The translations under genes were made by a program, and so were the position numbers. 64,000 nucleotides of DNA from the NCBI GenBank assembly GCA_017453565.1, contig JAFTEQ010000001.1:1-64000 (forward strand), written 5' to 3'. The notes below the pieces were generated by a model, which was not told where the DNA came from, did no database searches, and saw only the letters and a list, made by a program, of their open reading frames with translations. The stretch is from Bacteroidales bacterium (GTDB taxonomy: Bacteria; Bacteroidota; Bacteroidia; Bacteroidales; UBA932). This document shows positions 23,578-32,876 of this stretch, piece by piece (position 1 is the stretch's first letter; each line of letters begins with the position of its first letter).

Positions 23578-24368
23578 ACGGCAACAGGTGCTTTGATGGC
23601 CGGCCAGGGGTCGTAGCCTTCCAGACGGAAGTCATCGTAACGGAAGTCGAACACATCGTGCTTCTCCGGATTGAGGATCATGCGGGGAAGTGGGCGCGGT
23701 GTGCGCGAAAGCTGTTCGGCCACCTGGTCGAAATGGTTGAGGTAGATGTGCGTGTCGCCCGTGGTGTGGATGAATTCACCCGGCTGCAGGCCGCAGCTCT
23801 GGGCGAGCATCATGGTGAGCAGGGCGTAGGAAGCGATGTTGAAGGGCACGCCCAGGAAGGTGTCGGCGCTGCGCTGGTAGAGCTGGCAGGAGAGTTTCCC
23901 GTCGGCTACATAGAACTGGAAAAGGCAGTGGCAGGGCGGCAGGGCCATCTTGTCCACCTCGCCCGGATTCCAGGCGCAGACGAGCATGCGGCGCGAATCG
24001 GGATTGGTGCGGATGGTTTCCTGCACCTGCGCGAGCTGGTCGATGCTGCGTCCGTCGGGGGCGGGCCAGCTGCGCCACTGATGCCCGTAGACCGGACCCA
24101 GGTCGCCGTTTTCGTCGGCCCACTCGTCCCAGATACTCACCCCATTCTCCTTGAGGTAGCGGATGTTGGTGTCGCCCGCAATAAACCAGAGGAGTTCGTG
24201 GATGATCGACTTCAAGTGCACTTTCTTGGTGGTGAGCAGGGGGAAGCCCGCGCTCAGGTCGAAGCGCATCTGGTAGCCGAAGACGCTCTGGGTGCCCACG
24301 CCCGTGCGGTCGTGCTTGATGCTCCCGTGGGCGCGGATGTGGCGGAGAAGGTCCAGGTATTGCTGCAT
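23574..24368 (-). CDS. thyA: thymidylate synthase
   Basis: ThyA methylates dUMP using methylene-tetrahydrofolate. The 264-residue protein matches the E. coli length exactly. The catalytic Cys lies in [13 protein letters not shown], followed by the nucleotide-binding [20 protein letters not shown] and THIYLNH. A TATCTTTG box is 19 bases upstream, and folA follows in the same transcript. Confidence 0.96.
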   Translation of the reverse strand: MQQYLDLLRHIRAHGSIKHDRTGVGTQSVFGYQMRFDLSAGFPLLTTKKVHLKSIIHELLWFIAGDTNIRYLKENGVSIWDEWADENGDLGPVYGHQWRSWPAPDGRSIDQLAQVQETIRTNPDSRRMLVCAWNPGEVDKMALPPCHCLFQFYVADGKLSCQLYQRSADTFLGVPFNIASYALLTMMLAQSCGLQPGEFIHTTGDTHIYLNHFDQVAEQLSRTPRPLPRMILNPEKHDVFDFRYDDFRLEGYDPWPAIKAPVAV

Positions 24369-24387
24369 AAGGCGAAAAAATAACTAT

Positions 24388-24395
24388 CAAAGATA
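24388..24395 (-). promoter_or_regulatory. -7 box of the thyA-folA promoter
   Basis: The minus strand reads TATCTTTG, an exact match, 19 bases upstream of thyA. Confidence 0.6.
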
Positions 24396-24425
24396 AGGAT
24401 TTTTTCTTTGTCTGCGCAAAAACAC

Positions 24426-24433
24426 TACCTTTG
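24426..24433 (+). promoter_or_regulatory. -7 box of the NSS transporter promoter
   Basis: TACCTTTG, an exact TAnnTTTG match, ends 31 bases before the preferred ATG at 24465. Confidence 0.6.
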
Positions 24434-24464
24434 TATCCGTTAAACCGTAGTGTATCCTTCTTCC

Positions 24465-25769
24465 ATGGAAAGAGAGAAATTCGGCAGCCGCTTTGCCGTT
24501 ATCATGGCCATGGCCGGTTCGGCCATCGGGCTGGGCAATATCTGGCGTTTCCCTTATATGGTGGGCGAAAACGGCGGCGCGGCCTTCATTGTGGTGTATC
24601 TGCTCTGCTGTCTCTTCCTTTCGCTGCCCGTCTTTTTCTGTGAATCCATCCTGGGGCGCAGCACCCGGACCGACACGGCGGGGGCTCTGCGGAAATTCCT
24701 GCCCGGCTGGCGGGCGCGTCTGATCGGGCTGGTGCCGGTACTCACCGCCTTCTGCCTCCTCTCGTTCTACAGCGTGGTGGGCGGATGGTCGGCCGATTAC
24801 TTCTACCGCTCCTGCTTCACGGGTTTCGAGGGACTTTCCACCGAGGCGGCCACCTCGCTTTTCGAGGGGATGTCATCATCGGTCTGGGAGCCGGTGCTGG
24901 GACATACGGTCTTCCTGCTGCTCACCGCCCTCATCGTGCTGGCGGGCGTAGAGAAGGGCATCGGCCGCTTCTCCAAATTCACCATGCCCGTGCTGTTCAT
25001 CACCATGGCGCTCATCCTCTGGAGGTCGGTCACCCTGCCGGGCGCGTCCGCCGGCATCGAATACCTGTTCAGGCCCGATTTTTCGCAGCTCACCGGCCGC
25101 AGCGTCGCCTCGGCCCTGGGGCAGTCGTTCTTCTCCATGTCACTGGGCGTGGGGGTTATCCTCACCTACTCTTCCTACATGAAGAACGACGAGAATATCC
25201 TGGCTTCGGGCGGGTGGACGGCACTCTTCGACACGCTGTTCGCCCTCATCGCGGGGCTGGCCATCATGCCGGCCGTGTTCAGTGCGGGCATCCGTCCGGA
25301 AGCCGGACCTTCGCTCGTGTTCGAAACCCTGCCCGTCATCTTCTCTGGCATCGGACCCCTGGTTCCCATCCTCTTTTTCGCCTCCATCCTCATCGCGGCC
25401 CTGTCGTCTTCCATTTCGGTGTTCGAGGTGTGCGTGGCCTTCCTGGTGGAGCATAAGGGACTGAGCCGCAAGGCCGCCACCTGGCTGGTCTTCGCCTTCG
25501 CCTGGATTCTGGGCGTGGCCTGCGCCGTGGGCCCGGCCGTGTTCTCGTTCTGCGATCACCTCACCTCCAATTACCTGATGATCTTCTGCGCGCTGGTCTT
25601 CACCATGATGGTGGGCTGGAAGATGAAAAAGGAGGAGGTGCGCAGCGTAGTCACCAATGGCGGCCGCCTGCGTGCGGGCAGGATCCTGTTCCCGGCGCTG
25701 TGGTTCCTCATCCGCTATGTGGCGCCCGTCGCCATAGCGGCCATTTTCCTGTCGAATTTCCTGCTGTAG
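24465..25769 (+). CDS. sodium-dependent transporter (NSS/SNF family)
   Basis: A 434-residue inner-membrane symporter with 11-12 hydrophobic segments. The family signature GSAIGLGNIWRFPYMVGENGG is in the first helix. NSS proteins take up amino acids or amines with sodium; the exact substrate cannot be told. The ATG before EREKFGSRF was preferred over a GTG five codons upstream because it gives the usual N-terminus and a 31-base leader after the promoter box. Confidence 0.9.
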   Translation: MEREKFGSRFAVIMAMAGSAIGLGNIWRFPYMVGENGGAAFIVVYLLCCLFLSLPVFFCESILGRSTRTDTAGALRKFLPGWRARLIGLVPVLTAFCLLSFYSVVGGWSADYFYRSCFTGFEGLSTEAATSLFEGMSSSVWEPVLGHTVFLLLTALIVLAGVEKGIGRFSKFTMPVLFITMALILWRSVTLPGASAGIEYLFRPDFSQLTGRSVASALGQSFFSMSLGVGVILTYSSYMKNDENILASGGWTALFDTLFALIAGLAIMPAVFSAGIRPEAGPSLVFETLPVIFSGIGPLVPILFFASILIAALSSSISVFEVCVAFLVEHKGLSRKAATWLVFAFAWILGVACAVGPAVFSFCDHLTSNYLMIFCALVFTMMVGWKMKKEEVRSVVTNGGRLRAGRILFPALWFLIRYVAPVAIAAIFLSNFLL

Positions 25770-25775
25770 CGGAGT

Positions 25776-28388
25776 CTAGTCCTTCAGGCCCATCTCGGCC
25801 TTCATCTCGCGGAGCAGGTCGAAAGCCTGCAGGGGGGTCATGTTGTTGATGTCGGCCGCCTCGAGCCGGGCGCGGAGCGCAGCGAGGGTGGGGTCATCGA
25901 GCTGGAAGAACGAGAGCTGCACGCTGCCGTCTTCCTGCACCGCTCCCTGCCGGGCCACCGCTTTCACGCTGTTTTCCTTGCGCTCCAGTTCGCGCAGGGT
26001 GCGTTCGGCCGATTCCACCACCTCGCGCGGCATGCCGGCCATGCGGGCCACGTGGATGCCGAAGCTGTGGGCTACGCCGCCCTCGCAGAGTTTGCGCAGG
26101 AAGATGACCTGTCCGCCCGCTTCCTTGATGGCGATGTGGTAATTCTTCACGCGGGGGAACTGCTCCTCCAGGTCGTTGAGTTCGTGGTAGTGCGTGGCGA
26201 AAAGGGTCTTGGCGCCTTTCCCGCTGCGGTGGATGTATTCCACCAGGGCGCGGGCAATGCTCATGCCGTCGTAGGTGGAGGTGCCGCGCCCGATCTCGTC
26301 GAGCAGCACCAGGCTGCGGGCCGAGAGGTTGTGCATGATCATGGAGGTCTCGAGCATCTCCACCATGAAGGTGGATTCGCCTCGGGAGATGTTGTCGGTG
26401 GCGCCCACGCGGGTGAAGATCTTGTCGAAGATGCCGAAATGCGCCGCTTCGGCGGGGACGAACGAGCCGATCTGGGCCATCAGCACAATGAGGGCGGTCT
26501 GTCTCAGAAGGGCCGACTTTCCGGCCATGTTGGGCCCCGTGAGTATGATGATCTGGGTAGACGAACTGTCCATGTGCAGGTCGTTGGGCACGTATTCCTC
26601 GCCCGCGGGCATGAGGGTCTCGATGACCGGGTGCCGCCCTTGACGGATGTCGAGCACCGTGCCGCCATCCACCTCGGGCCGGCAGTAATTCCTTTCCGCG
26701 GCCTGCAGGGCGAAACCCGCCAGCACGTCGAGCGCCGACACGATGCCGCAGTCCTTCTGGATGGCGCGGATGTTCTTCTGCACCTCGGCCACCAGGGCGG
26801 CGTAGAGGCGGCTTTCGAGGGCGTAGATGCGCTCTTCGGCGCTCAGGATCTTCTCCTCGTATTCCTTGAGTTCGGCCGTGATGTAACGTTCCGCATTCAC
26901 CAGGGTCTGCTTGCGCACCCACTCCGGCGGCACCTTGTCGCGCGAGGAATTGCGCACTTCGATATAGTAGCCGAAAACGTTGTTGTAGCCGATTTTGAGC
27001 GAGCCGATCCCGCTGCTTTCGGCTTCGCGCTGCTGCAGCTGCAGGAGGAAATCCTTTCCGCCCCGGGAGATGGCGCGCAGCTCGTCGAGTTCGGCGTTCA
27101 CCCCGGGGGCGATGACGTCCCCCTTGCCGATGAGCGCGGCCGGTGTGGGACAGAGGGTCGCGGCGATCTTCCCGATGAGGGAGGGGCAGTGGTTCATGCC
27201 GCGCACGAGTTTGTCGAGGGCGGGGACCGATGCGGCCGCACAGAGCTCCGAGATGGGCTGCATCTGCGAGAGGCTGCGGTGCAGCTGCATCATCTCGCGG
27301 GGCAGGATCTTGCCGGTGGCGGCGCGCGACAGGATGCGCTCCAGGTCGCCCACGTCGCCGATATGGCCACGCAGGGTTGCGAGGCCCTCCTCGTCGCGGA
27401 CGAAGTGCTCCACAATGTCGTAGCGGGCATTCAGCCGCTGCCGGTCCATGATGGGCATGGCGAGCCATTCGCGCAGCAGCCGGGCGCCCATGGGCGAGGC
27501 GCAGCGGTCGAGCACGTCGACCAGGGCCACCCCGTCCTTACCCGCGTTGGAGGCGAAGATTTCGAGGTTGCGGAAGGTGAAGCGGTCCATCCAGACGAAC
27601 TTCCCCTCGTCGATGCGCTGCAGCGAGCAGATGTTGCCCAGGCCCGCGTGCTGCGTCTGTTCCAGATAGACCATGAGGGCGCCGGCAGAGCAGAGGGCGA
27701 GCGGGAAGGCATCGACGGCGAAGCCCTTGAGCGACTCTACCTTCAGCTGCCGGCAGAGCCGTTCCACGGCCGCGTCGTACACGAAGGCCCACTCGTCGAG
27801 GGCCGAGACGTAGTAGTCGCCGAAGCGCTCTTTCACTCCGCGCAGGCAGTCGCGCTGCACCACCAGCTCCTTGGGACAGAGCGAGGAGAGCAGGGTACCG
27901 ATGTATTCAACGCTGCCCTGGGCCACCTGAAAGGTGCCGGTAGAGACGTCGAGGAAGGCGGCACCACAGCTCTCGCCGTCGAAGGTGAGGCCCGCCAGGT
28001 AGTTGTGCTCCTTCTGTTCAAGCATCCCCGCCCCGAAGGCCACGCCGGGGGTGAGGATCTCGGTGACACCCCGTTTCACGAGTTTGCCCGAGGCGAGTTT
28101 GGGGTCTTCGAGCTGGTCGCACACGGCCACCTTGAAGCCGGCGCGGATGAGTTTCTGCAGATACTGCTCCAGGGCGTGGTGGGGGAAACCGGCCATGGCC
28201 ACGTCGCCCTTCTCCCCGTTGGAACGGCGCGTCTGTACAAGCCCCAGCACTTTGCTCGCCGTGACGGCGTCGTCGCTGTAGGTTTCGTAAAAGTCGCCCA
28301 CCCGGTAAAGCAGGAGCGCCTCGGGGTATTGCGCCTTGGTGGCGAAATACTGCCGCAGCATGGGTGTATCCTCGTTCTTCTTGGCCAT
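25776..28388 (-). CDS. mutS: DNA mismatch repair protein MutS
   Basis: MutS recognises mismatches and recruits MutL. The 870-residue length is normal for MutS1. In order: the mismatch-reading GDFYETYSDDA (Phe-x-Glu) near residue 35-45, connector and lever domains, Walker A TGPNMAGKS near 610, Walker B VLLDEIGRGTSTYDG near 690, and the helix-turn-helix dimerisation region. The start MAKKNEDTP aligns with family N-termini; a Met three codons earlier lies inside the promoter box. The C-terminal tail (MTPLQAFDLLREMK) is the tetramerisation helix. Confidence 0.97.
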   Translation of the reverse strand: MAKKNEDTPMLRQYFATKAQYPEALLLYRVGDFYETYSDDAVTASKVLGLVQTRRSNGEKGDVAMAGFPHHALEQYLQKLIRAGFKVAVCDQLEDPKLASGKLVKRGVTEILTPGVAFGAGMLEQKEHNYLAGLTFDGESCGAAFLDVSTGTFQVAQGSVEYIGTLLSSLCPKELVVQRDCLRGVKERFGDYYVSALDEWAFVYDAAVERLCRQLKVESLKGFAVDAFPLALCSAGALMVYLEQTQHAGLGNICSLQRIDEGKFVWMDRFTFRNLEIFASNAGKDGVALVDVLDRCASPMGARLLREWLAMPIMDRQRLNARYDIVEHFVRDEEGLATLRGHIGDVGDLERILSRAATGKILPREMMQLHRSLSQMQPISELCAAASVPALDKLVRGMNHCPSLIGKIAATLCPTPAALIGKGDVIAPGVNAELDELRAISRGGKDFLLQLQQREAESSGIGSLKIGYNNVFGYYIEVRNSSRDKVPPEWVRKQTLVNAERYITAELKEYEEKILSAEERIYALESRLYAALVAEVQKNIRAIQKDCGIVSALDVLAGFALQAAERNYCRPEVDGGTVLDIRQGRHPVIETLMPAGEEYVPNDLHMDSSSTQIIILTGPNMAGKSALLRQTALIVLMAQIGSFVPAEAAHFGIFDKIFTRVGATDNISRGESTFMVEMLETSMIMHNLSARSLVLLDEIGRGTSTYDGMSIARALVEYIHRSGKGAKTLFATHYHELNDLEEQFPRVKNYHIAIKEAGGQVIFLRKLCEGGVAHSFGIHVARMAGMPREVVESAERTLRELERKENSVKAVARQGAVQEDGSVQLSFFQLDDPTLAALRARLEAADINNMTPLQAFDLLREMKAEMGLKD

Positions 28389-28394
28389 GTCACA

Positions 28395-28402
28395 CAAATG
28401 TA
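28395..28402 (-). promoter_or_regulatory. -7 box of the mutS promoter
   Basis: The minus strand reads TACATTTG, an exact match, ending 6 bases before the mutS start. Confidence 0.5.
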
Positions 28403-28413
28403 CGAATTTTTAT

Positions 28414-28421
28414 TAACTTTG
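28414..28421 (+). promoter_or_regulatory. -7 box of the glycosyltransferase operon
   Basis: TAACTTTG, an exact match, ends 6 bases before the start codon. It is divergent from the mutS box 11 bases away. Confidence 0.5.
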
Positions 28422-28427
28422 TGTTCT

Positions 28428-29723
28428 ATGAAGCGGGCCTTGATCGTTTCCTATTACTGGCCGCCGACCGGAGGGTCGGGGGTGCAGCGCTGGGTGAAAT
28501 TCTGCAAGTATCTGCCTGCCGCCGGATGGCAGTGTACGGTATGCACGCCCGACAATCCGGACCGCCTCGCTCCTGACTCTTCGCTCCTGGACGACATCCC
28601 CGCTGAAACGGAGGTGCTGCGCCTTCCCATCCGCGAGCCCTATGCCCTCTACCGGCGGCTCACGGGCCGGAGCGGCGCCGTGAAGGGCGCCGGCGTGAAT
28701 CCGGTGAACGCCCAGAAAAAGAGCTTCCTGCAGCGTCTGATCCTCTTTCTGCGTTCCAATCTCTTTGTCCCGGACCCCCGTGCGGGTTGGGTCCGTCCCG
28801 CCACCCGCTACCTGAAAGCCTGGCTGCAGGAGCATCCCGCCGACGTGCTGGTGACCACCGGTCCGCCGCACTCCATGCATCTCATCGGGCTGCGGCTGCA
28901 CCGGGCCACGGGCATCCCCTGGGTGGCCGATTTCCGCGACCCCTGGACGCGGATCTTCTATTTCAAACATCTGTCGCTGCTGCCCGCCGTAAGGAAGCGG
29001 CATTTCCGTCTGGAACAGGCCGTGCTCGACGAAGCCTCGGCCGTGGTCTCGGTCTCTCCGCGCGTGCAGGCCGATTTCGCCGCCCGCACCCGGACGACGG
29101 TCCACCTCATTACCAACGGCTATGACGAGGAGGACTTCGACCGGCCCGCCCCGGAACCCGACGGCTTTTTCCGCCTGGTGCACACAGGGCTTTTCGCCAG
29201 CGACGGCAACCCCGGCGTGTTTTGGGATGTGCTGGCGCACAAATGCGCGCAGGACCCGGAATTCCACAGCCGTCTCCGTCTGGTGCTGGCAGGGAAGGTC
29301 GACCCGGAAATCGTGGCGTCGCTGCGCAAGCGCGGCCTTATGGCTTGCGTGGAACTGCCGGGTTATCTCCCCCACAACGAGTCGGTGGAGGCATTGCTGC
29401 GGGCAGACCTGCTCCTGCTCCCGCTGCGCTGGGAGCCCGAATACAGCAAAGTCCTTCCCGGAAAGATTTTCGAATATCTGGCCGCCCGTCGGCCCGTGCT
29501 GGGGATAGGCCCCGTGAACAGCGCCGCGGCCGACGTGCTGCGCGATGCCGGCGCCGGCGTTTTTGCCGACTGGATAGACGCCCTCACCATGAGTCAGACC
29601 CTCGACGCTGCCTGGGACGATTTCCGCTCCGGAACGGCCCGCCGTCCGGAAGGCCGGATCGAAGTGTACGCGCGGCGCCTGCTCACGCAGCGTATGGCCG
29701 ACCTGTTCAACAGCCTCCTATGA
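28428..29723 (+). CDS. glycosyltransferase (GT4-like)
   Basis: A 431-residue glycosyltransferase with the GT-B layout. The N-terminal domain begins with a glycine-rich loop (YYWPPTGGSGVQRW) and contains VADFRDPWT. The C-terminal domain has VSVSPRVQ, HTGLF, a LPGYLPHNESVEALLRADLLLLP segment and PGKIFEYLAARRPVLG, the usual nucleotide-sugar region of GT4. The acceptor is unknown; cell-surface glycan synthesis is likely. It overlaps the YfhO-like gene by ATGA. Confidence 0.85.
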   Translation: MKRALIVSYYWPPTGGSGVQRWVKFCKYLPAAGWQCTVCTPDNPDRLAPDSSLLDDIPAETEVLRLPIREPYALYRRLTGRSGAVKGAGVNPVNAQKKSFLQRLILFLRSNLFVPDPRAGWVRPATRYLKAWLQEHPADVLVTTGPPHSMHLIGLRLHRATGIPWVADFRDPWTRIFYFKHLSLLPAVRKRHFRLEQAVLDEASAVVSVSPRVQADFAARTRTTVHLITNGYDEEDFDRPAPEPDGFFRLVHTGLFASDGNPGVFWDVLAHKCAQDPEFHSRLRLVLAGKVDPEIVASLRKRGLMACVELPGYLPHNESVEALLRADLLLLPLRWEPEYSKVLPGKIFEYLAARRPVLGIGPVNSAAADVLRDAGAGVFADWIDALTMSQTLDAAWDDFRSGTARRPEGRIEVYARRLLTQRMADLFNSLL

Positions 29724-32110
29724 AGAAAAAAGCAGTAGCATACGTCCTCATCGTCCTCTTCTTCCTCGTGCTCTCCTATGCCTTCGTGCCGCAGGTGCTC
29801 GGGGGCAAGATTGTGAACCAGAGCGACATTTCGGGGCACCTCGGGATGGCGCAGGAGATGACGGTCTGGAACAAGGCGCACCCCGGCGAGCCGGCCGCAT
29901 GGACGGGCTCGATGTTTGGCGGCATGCCTACCGTGACCATCCACGCACCCGAGCGGGGCGACTGGACGCAACCCCTGTACAAGGCCCTCTTGTTCGGAAA
30001 ACGTCCCGCCAGTTATTTCTTCCTGTCGCTGCTGGGGGCCTTCCTCCTGCTGCTCGCCCTGGGGGTGCATCCTCTCATTGCGGCGGGCGGGGCCGTGGCC
30101 GTGAGTTTCTGCGCCTACAATCCGCAGATCATCCAGGTGGGACACAACACCAAGATGCAGGCCATCGCATTTATGCCCTGGGTGCTTGCCGCCGTGGTGT
30201 TTACCTACCGTTCCCTGTTGGAGCGCAAAGACCGCAGGGGCTGGGTCCGGGGCCTGTTGGGTGCGGCGCTCTTCGCCCTGGCGCTGAGTTTCCAGGTGAA
30301 GGCCAATCATCCGCAGATCAGCTATTACCTGGCCCTCGTGCTCGCGTGCTACGTGCTCGCGCTCTTCGTTTCCGTGCTCCTTTCTCAGGAGCGGAAGGCC
30401 GCGCTGGGCCGTTTCTTCGCCGCGTCGGGCCTGCTGCTGGTGCTGGGCTGCGCGGGCCTTGCCACCAACGCCACCAAGTTGATGCCCACCTGGGAGTATA
30501 CCCCCTATTCCATGCGCGGTGGCTCGTCGTCGGGAGAGAGCAAAGGACTCGACCTGGGCTACGCCACTGCCTGGTCCTACGGCTGGGAAGAGCTGCCCAA
30601 CCTCATGATCCCCAATTTCAACGGGGGATCGTCATCGGGGGCCGTCAATCCCGATAAGTCGGAAACCATCCGCCTGTTGCGCGGCGCCGGCCGGGGTGAC
30701 GTGCGTGAAATGGCCCGGCATCTGCCGCTCTACTGGGGTCCGCAGCCCTTCACGGCCGGCCCTATGTATATGGGCGCCATCACCCTGTTCCTCTTCCTAC
30801 TGGGCCTGCTGCTCTGCAAGGGACGCGACCGCTGGTGGCTTCTTGCCGCCACTATTCTGGCGGTGCTGCTGGCGCTGGGCAGTCATTTCATGGGCTTTAC
30901 GCGCCTGTGCTTCAAGCTGCTGCCGCTCTATAACAAGTTCCGTACGGTCTCCATGGCGCTGGTGGTGCTGCAAGTCACCCTGCCCGTGCTGGGCTTCATG
31001 GCCCTGGACCGGATGGTCCGGGGTGAATTCGCCGAGCGGGACTTCCGCCGCGGTCTGAGCATCGCGGGCGGCATCACTGCGGGATTCTGCGCCCTGCTGG
31101 TGCTTGTGCCTTCGTTGGCCGGGAGTTTTCTGGGCGCGGCCGACGCCGGTCAGCCCGAGGCCCTGCAGCAGGCCCTGGCGGCCGACCGCCGGTCCCTTTT
31201 GGTGCACGACGCCTTGCGTTCACTCCTCTTTATCGTAGCGGCCTGCGCCCTGCTCCGCTGGGGTTCCGCCCGTGGAAGCCGGCGCCTTCCCGCCGCCCTC
31301 TGCGTGAGCCTGCTCGTGCTCGTCGACCTCTTCACGGTGGGGCACCGTTATCTGAATGCCGAGCATTTCGTGACGCCGCGTTCCTTCCACGCGCAGTTCA
31401 AGCAGCGGCCCGTCGACAAGGAAATCCTGGCCGACAAGGATCCGTCGTTCCGGGTGCTCGACCTCACGGTGAACGTGTTCAACGACGCTCATCCCTCCTA
31501 CTGGCACAAGAACATCGGCGGCTACTCGCCCGCCAAGCTGCAGCGCTATCAAGAGTATATCGAGCACCACCTGAACGGGGAGATCAACACCCTCTACAAG
31601 GCGCTGGAAGGGGTTTCTTCGCTGGAGGAGGCCACCGCGGCGCTGCCCGAACTGGAGGGGCTTTCCAAACTCAACTGCCGCTACCTCATCCTGGGCGGGG
31701 AACTCCCGCCGCTGCGTTATCCCTATGCCAGAGGCAACGCCTGGTTCGAAGCCGCGCCGGAAGGGGCGGCCATCGAGTTGCTTTCTTACACGCCCGACTG
31801 CCTGCGCTACCGCTACAGCACGCCCGAGGCGGCGAAAGCCGTTTTCAGCGAGGTGTACTACCCCGCCGGATGGAGCCTCACCGTCTGCGACACCGGAGAA
31901 ACGCTCCCCATTGAACTGAGCGACGAGGTGCTGCGCAGCGCCCTCCTGCCTGCCGGAACGCACGAGCTGGAGATGCGCTTCCAGCCGGTTTCCTACCGGC
32001 GCGGAGCCGCCGTTTCCCGCATCGCTTCGGTGCTGGTGCTGATCGCCCTGCTGGGCGCCGTGGTCCTGTTTGTCGTCCAAAAACGAAAGGAAGATGGAAG
32101 TGAGGGCTAA
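29720..32110 (+). CDS. YfhO-like multi-spanning membrane protein
   Basis: A 796-residue protein with about 12 hydrophobic segments in the first 560 residues and a soluble C-terminal part before a last membrane helix (about 770-790). The layout and the QVGHNTKMQAIAFMPW region resemble YfhO and related GT-C-type membrane proteins, thought to transfer or flip glycan-lipid intermediates. Acidic residues in the first large loop (NQSDISGH) could be catalytic as in GT-C enzymes. It is coupled to the glycosyltransferase upstream and overlaps rsmA by 17 bases. Confidence 0.75.
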   Translation: MKKKAVAYVLIVLFFLVLSYAFVPQVLGGKIVNQSDISGHLGMAQEMTVWNKAHPGEPAAWTGSMFGGMPTVTIHAPERGDWTQPLYKALLFGKRPASYFFLSLLGAFLLLLALGVHPLIAAGGAVAVSFCAYNPQIIQVGHNTKMQAIAFMPWVLAAVVFTYRSLLERKDRRGWVRGLLGAALFALALSFQVKANHPQISYYLALVLACYVLALFVSVLLSQERKAALGRFFAASGLLLVLGCAGLATNATKLMPTWEYTPYSMRGGSSSGESKGLDLGYATAWSYGWEELPNLMIPNFNGGSSSGAVNPDKSETIRLLRGAGRGDVREMARHLPLYWGPQPFTAGPMYMGAITLFLFLLGLLLCKGRDRWWLLAATILAVLLALGSHFMGFTRLCFKLLPLYNKFRTVSMALVVLQVTLPVLGFMALDRMVRGEFAERDFRRGLSIAGGITAGFCALLVLVPSLAGSFLGAADAGQPEALQQALAADRRSLLVHDALRSLLFIVAACALLRWGSARGSRRLPAALCVSLLVLVDLFTVGHRYLNAEHFVTPRSFHAQFKQRPVDKEILADKDPSFRVLDLTVNVFNDAHPSYWHKNIGGYSPAKLQRYQEYIEHHLNGEINTLYKALEGVSSLEEATAALPELEGLSKLNCRYLILGGELPPLRYPYARGNAWFEAAPEGAAIELLSYTPDCLRYRYSTPEAAKAVFSEVYYPAGWSLTVCDTGETLPIELSDEVLRSALLPAGTHELEMRFQPVSYRRGAAVSRIASVLVLIALLGAVVLFVVQKRKEDGSEG

Positions 32111-32876
32111 AAAGGCGCTGGGGCAGCATTTCCTGGTAGACCAGGGTGTGGCGCGCCGCATCGTGGAGGCGCTGGAACCCCGCGAAGGCCTGCGCGACCT
32201 GCTGGAAGTGGGCCCGGGCACGGGGGTGCTGACCCGTTATCTGCTGGAACGGCCCGATCTCGACCTCAAACTGGTGGAGATCGATCCCGAGTCGGTGGAA
32301 TACCTTCGTGCGCACTATCCGGGCATGGAAGGCCGACTCCTGCAGGCCGACTTCCTGCGGCTTCCTCTGGAGCGTTTCTTCCCGGGCCCGTACCGTATTA
32401 TCGGCAATTTCCCCTACAACATCTCCTCGCAGATCTTTTTCAAGATCCTCGACGAGCGTGACCGGGTGCGGGAGGTGGTGTGTATGATCCAGAAAGAGGT
32501 TGCCGACCGCCTTTGCGAAGGCCCCGGCAGCAAGACCTACGGCATCCTGTCGGTGCTGCTGCAGGCCTGGTACGGGATCGAGCCCCTCTTTACCGTTGAG
32601 GCGGGCGCTTTCGCTCCGCCGCCCAAGGTGCGTTCGGCCGTCATCCGCCTGCGCCGGAACGGGCGGGACAGCCTGGGTGTAGACCCCGCGCGTTTTAAGG
32701 CGGTGGTGAAGACCGCCTTCAATCAGCGGCGCAAGACCCTGCGCAACGCCCTCAAGCCGCTTCTGCCCGAGGGCGCCGACACATCGGACCCGGTCTTCGA
32801 CCTGCGGGCCGAACGGCTGGGCGTGGAAGATTATATTGATTTAACCCGCAAATTATTCCCCGGTGATCAGGCCTAG
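32094..32876 (+). CDS. rsmA: 16S rRNA dimethyladenosine transferase
   Basis: RsmA (KsgA) dimethylates two adjacent adenosines in helix 45 of 16S rRNA late in small-subunit assembly. The 260-residue protein shows KALGQHFL at the start, the SAM loop LLEVGPGTGVLT, the acidic VEIDPE, and the catalytic motif NFPYNISS (the usual NLPYN). The C-terminal helical domain is complete. The start lies 17 bases inside the preceding gene; an upstream alternative would add an unconserved extension. Confidence 0.95.
   Translation: MEVRAKKALGQHFLVDQGVARRIVEALEPREGLRDLLEVGPGTGVLTRYLLERPDLDLKLVEIDPESVEYLRAHYPGMEGRLLQADFLRLPLERFFPGPYRIIGNFPYNISSQIFFKILDERDRVREVVCMIQKEVADRLCEGPGSKTYGILSVLLQAWYGIEPLFTVEAGAFAPPPKVRSAVIRLRRNGRDSLGVDPARFKAVVKTAFNQRRKTLRNALKPLLPEGADTSDPVFDLRAERLGVEDYIDLTRKLFPGDQA

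Noticed and set aside
24450..24464. GTG start for the NSS transporter
   Set aside because: The ATG at 24465 gives the normal N-terminus and the 31-base leader seen at other genes.
26052..29723. A 1223-codon plus-strand frame running through mutS and into the glycosyltransferase
   Set aside because: The first 790 codons are the antisense of mutS, a common artefact in GC-rich DNA. Only the part from 28428 shows a real protein family.
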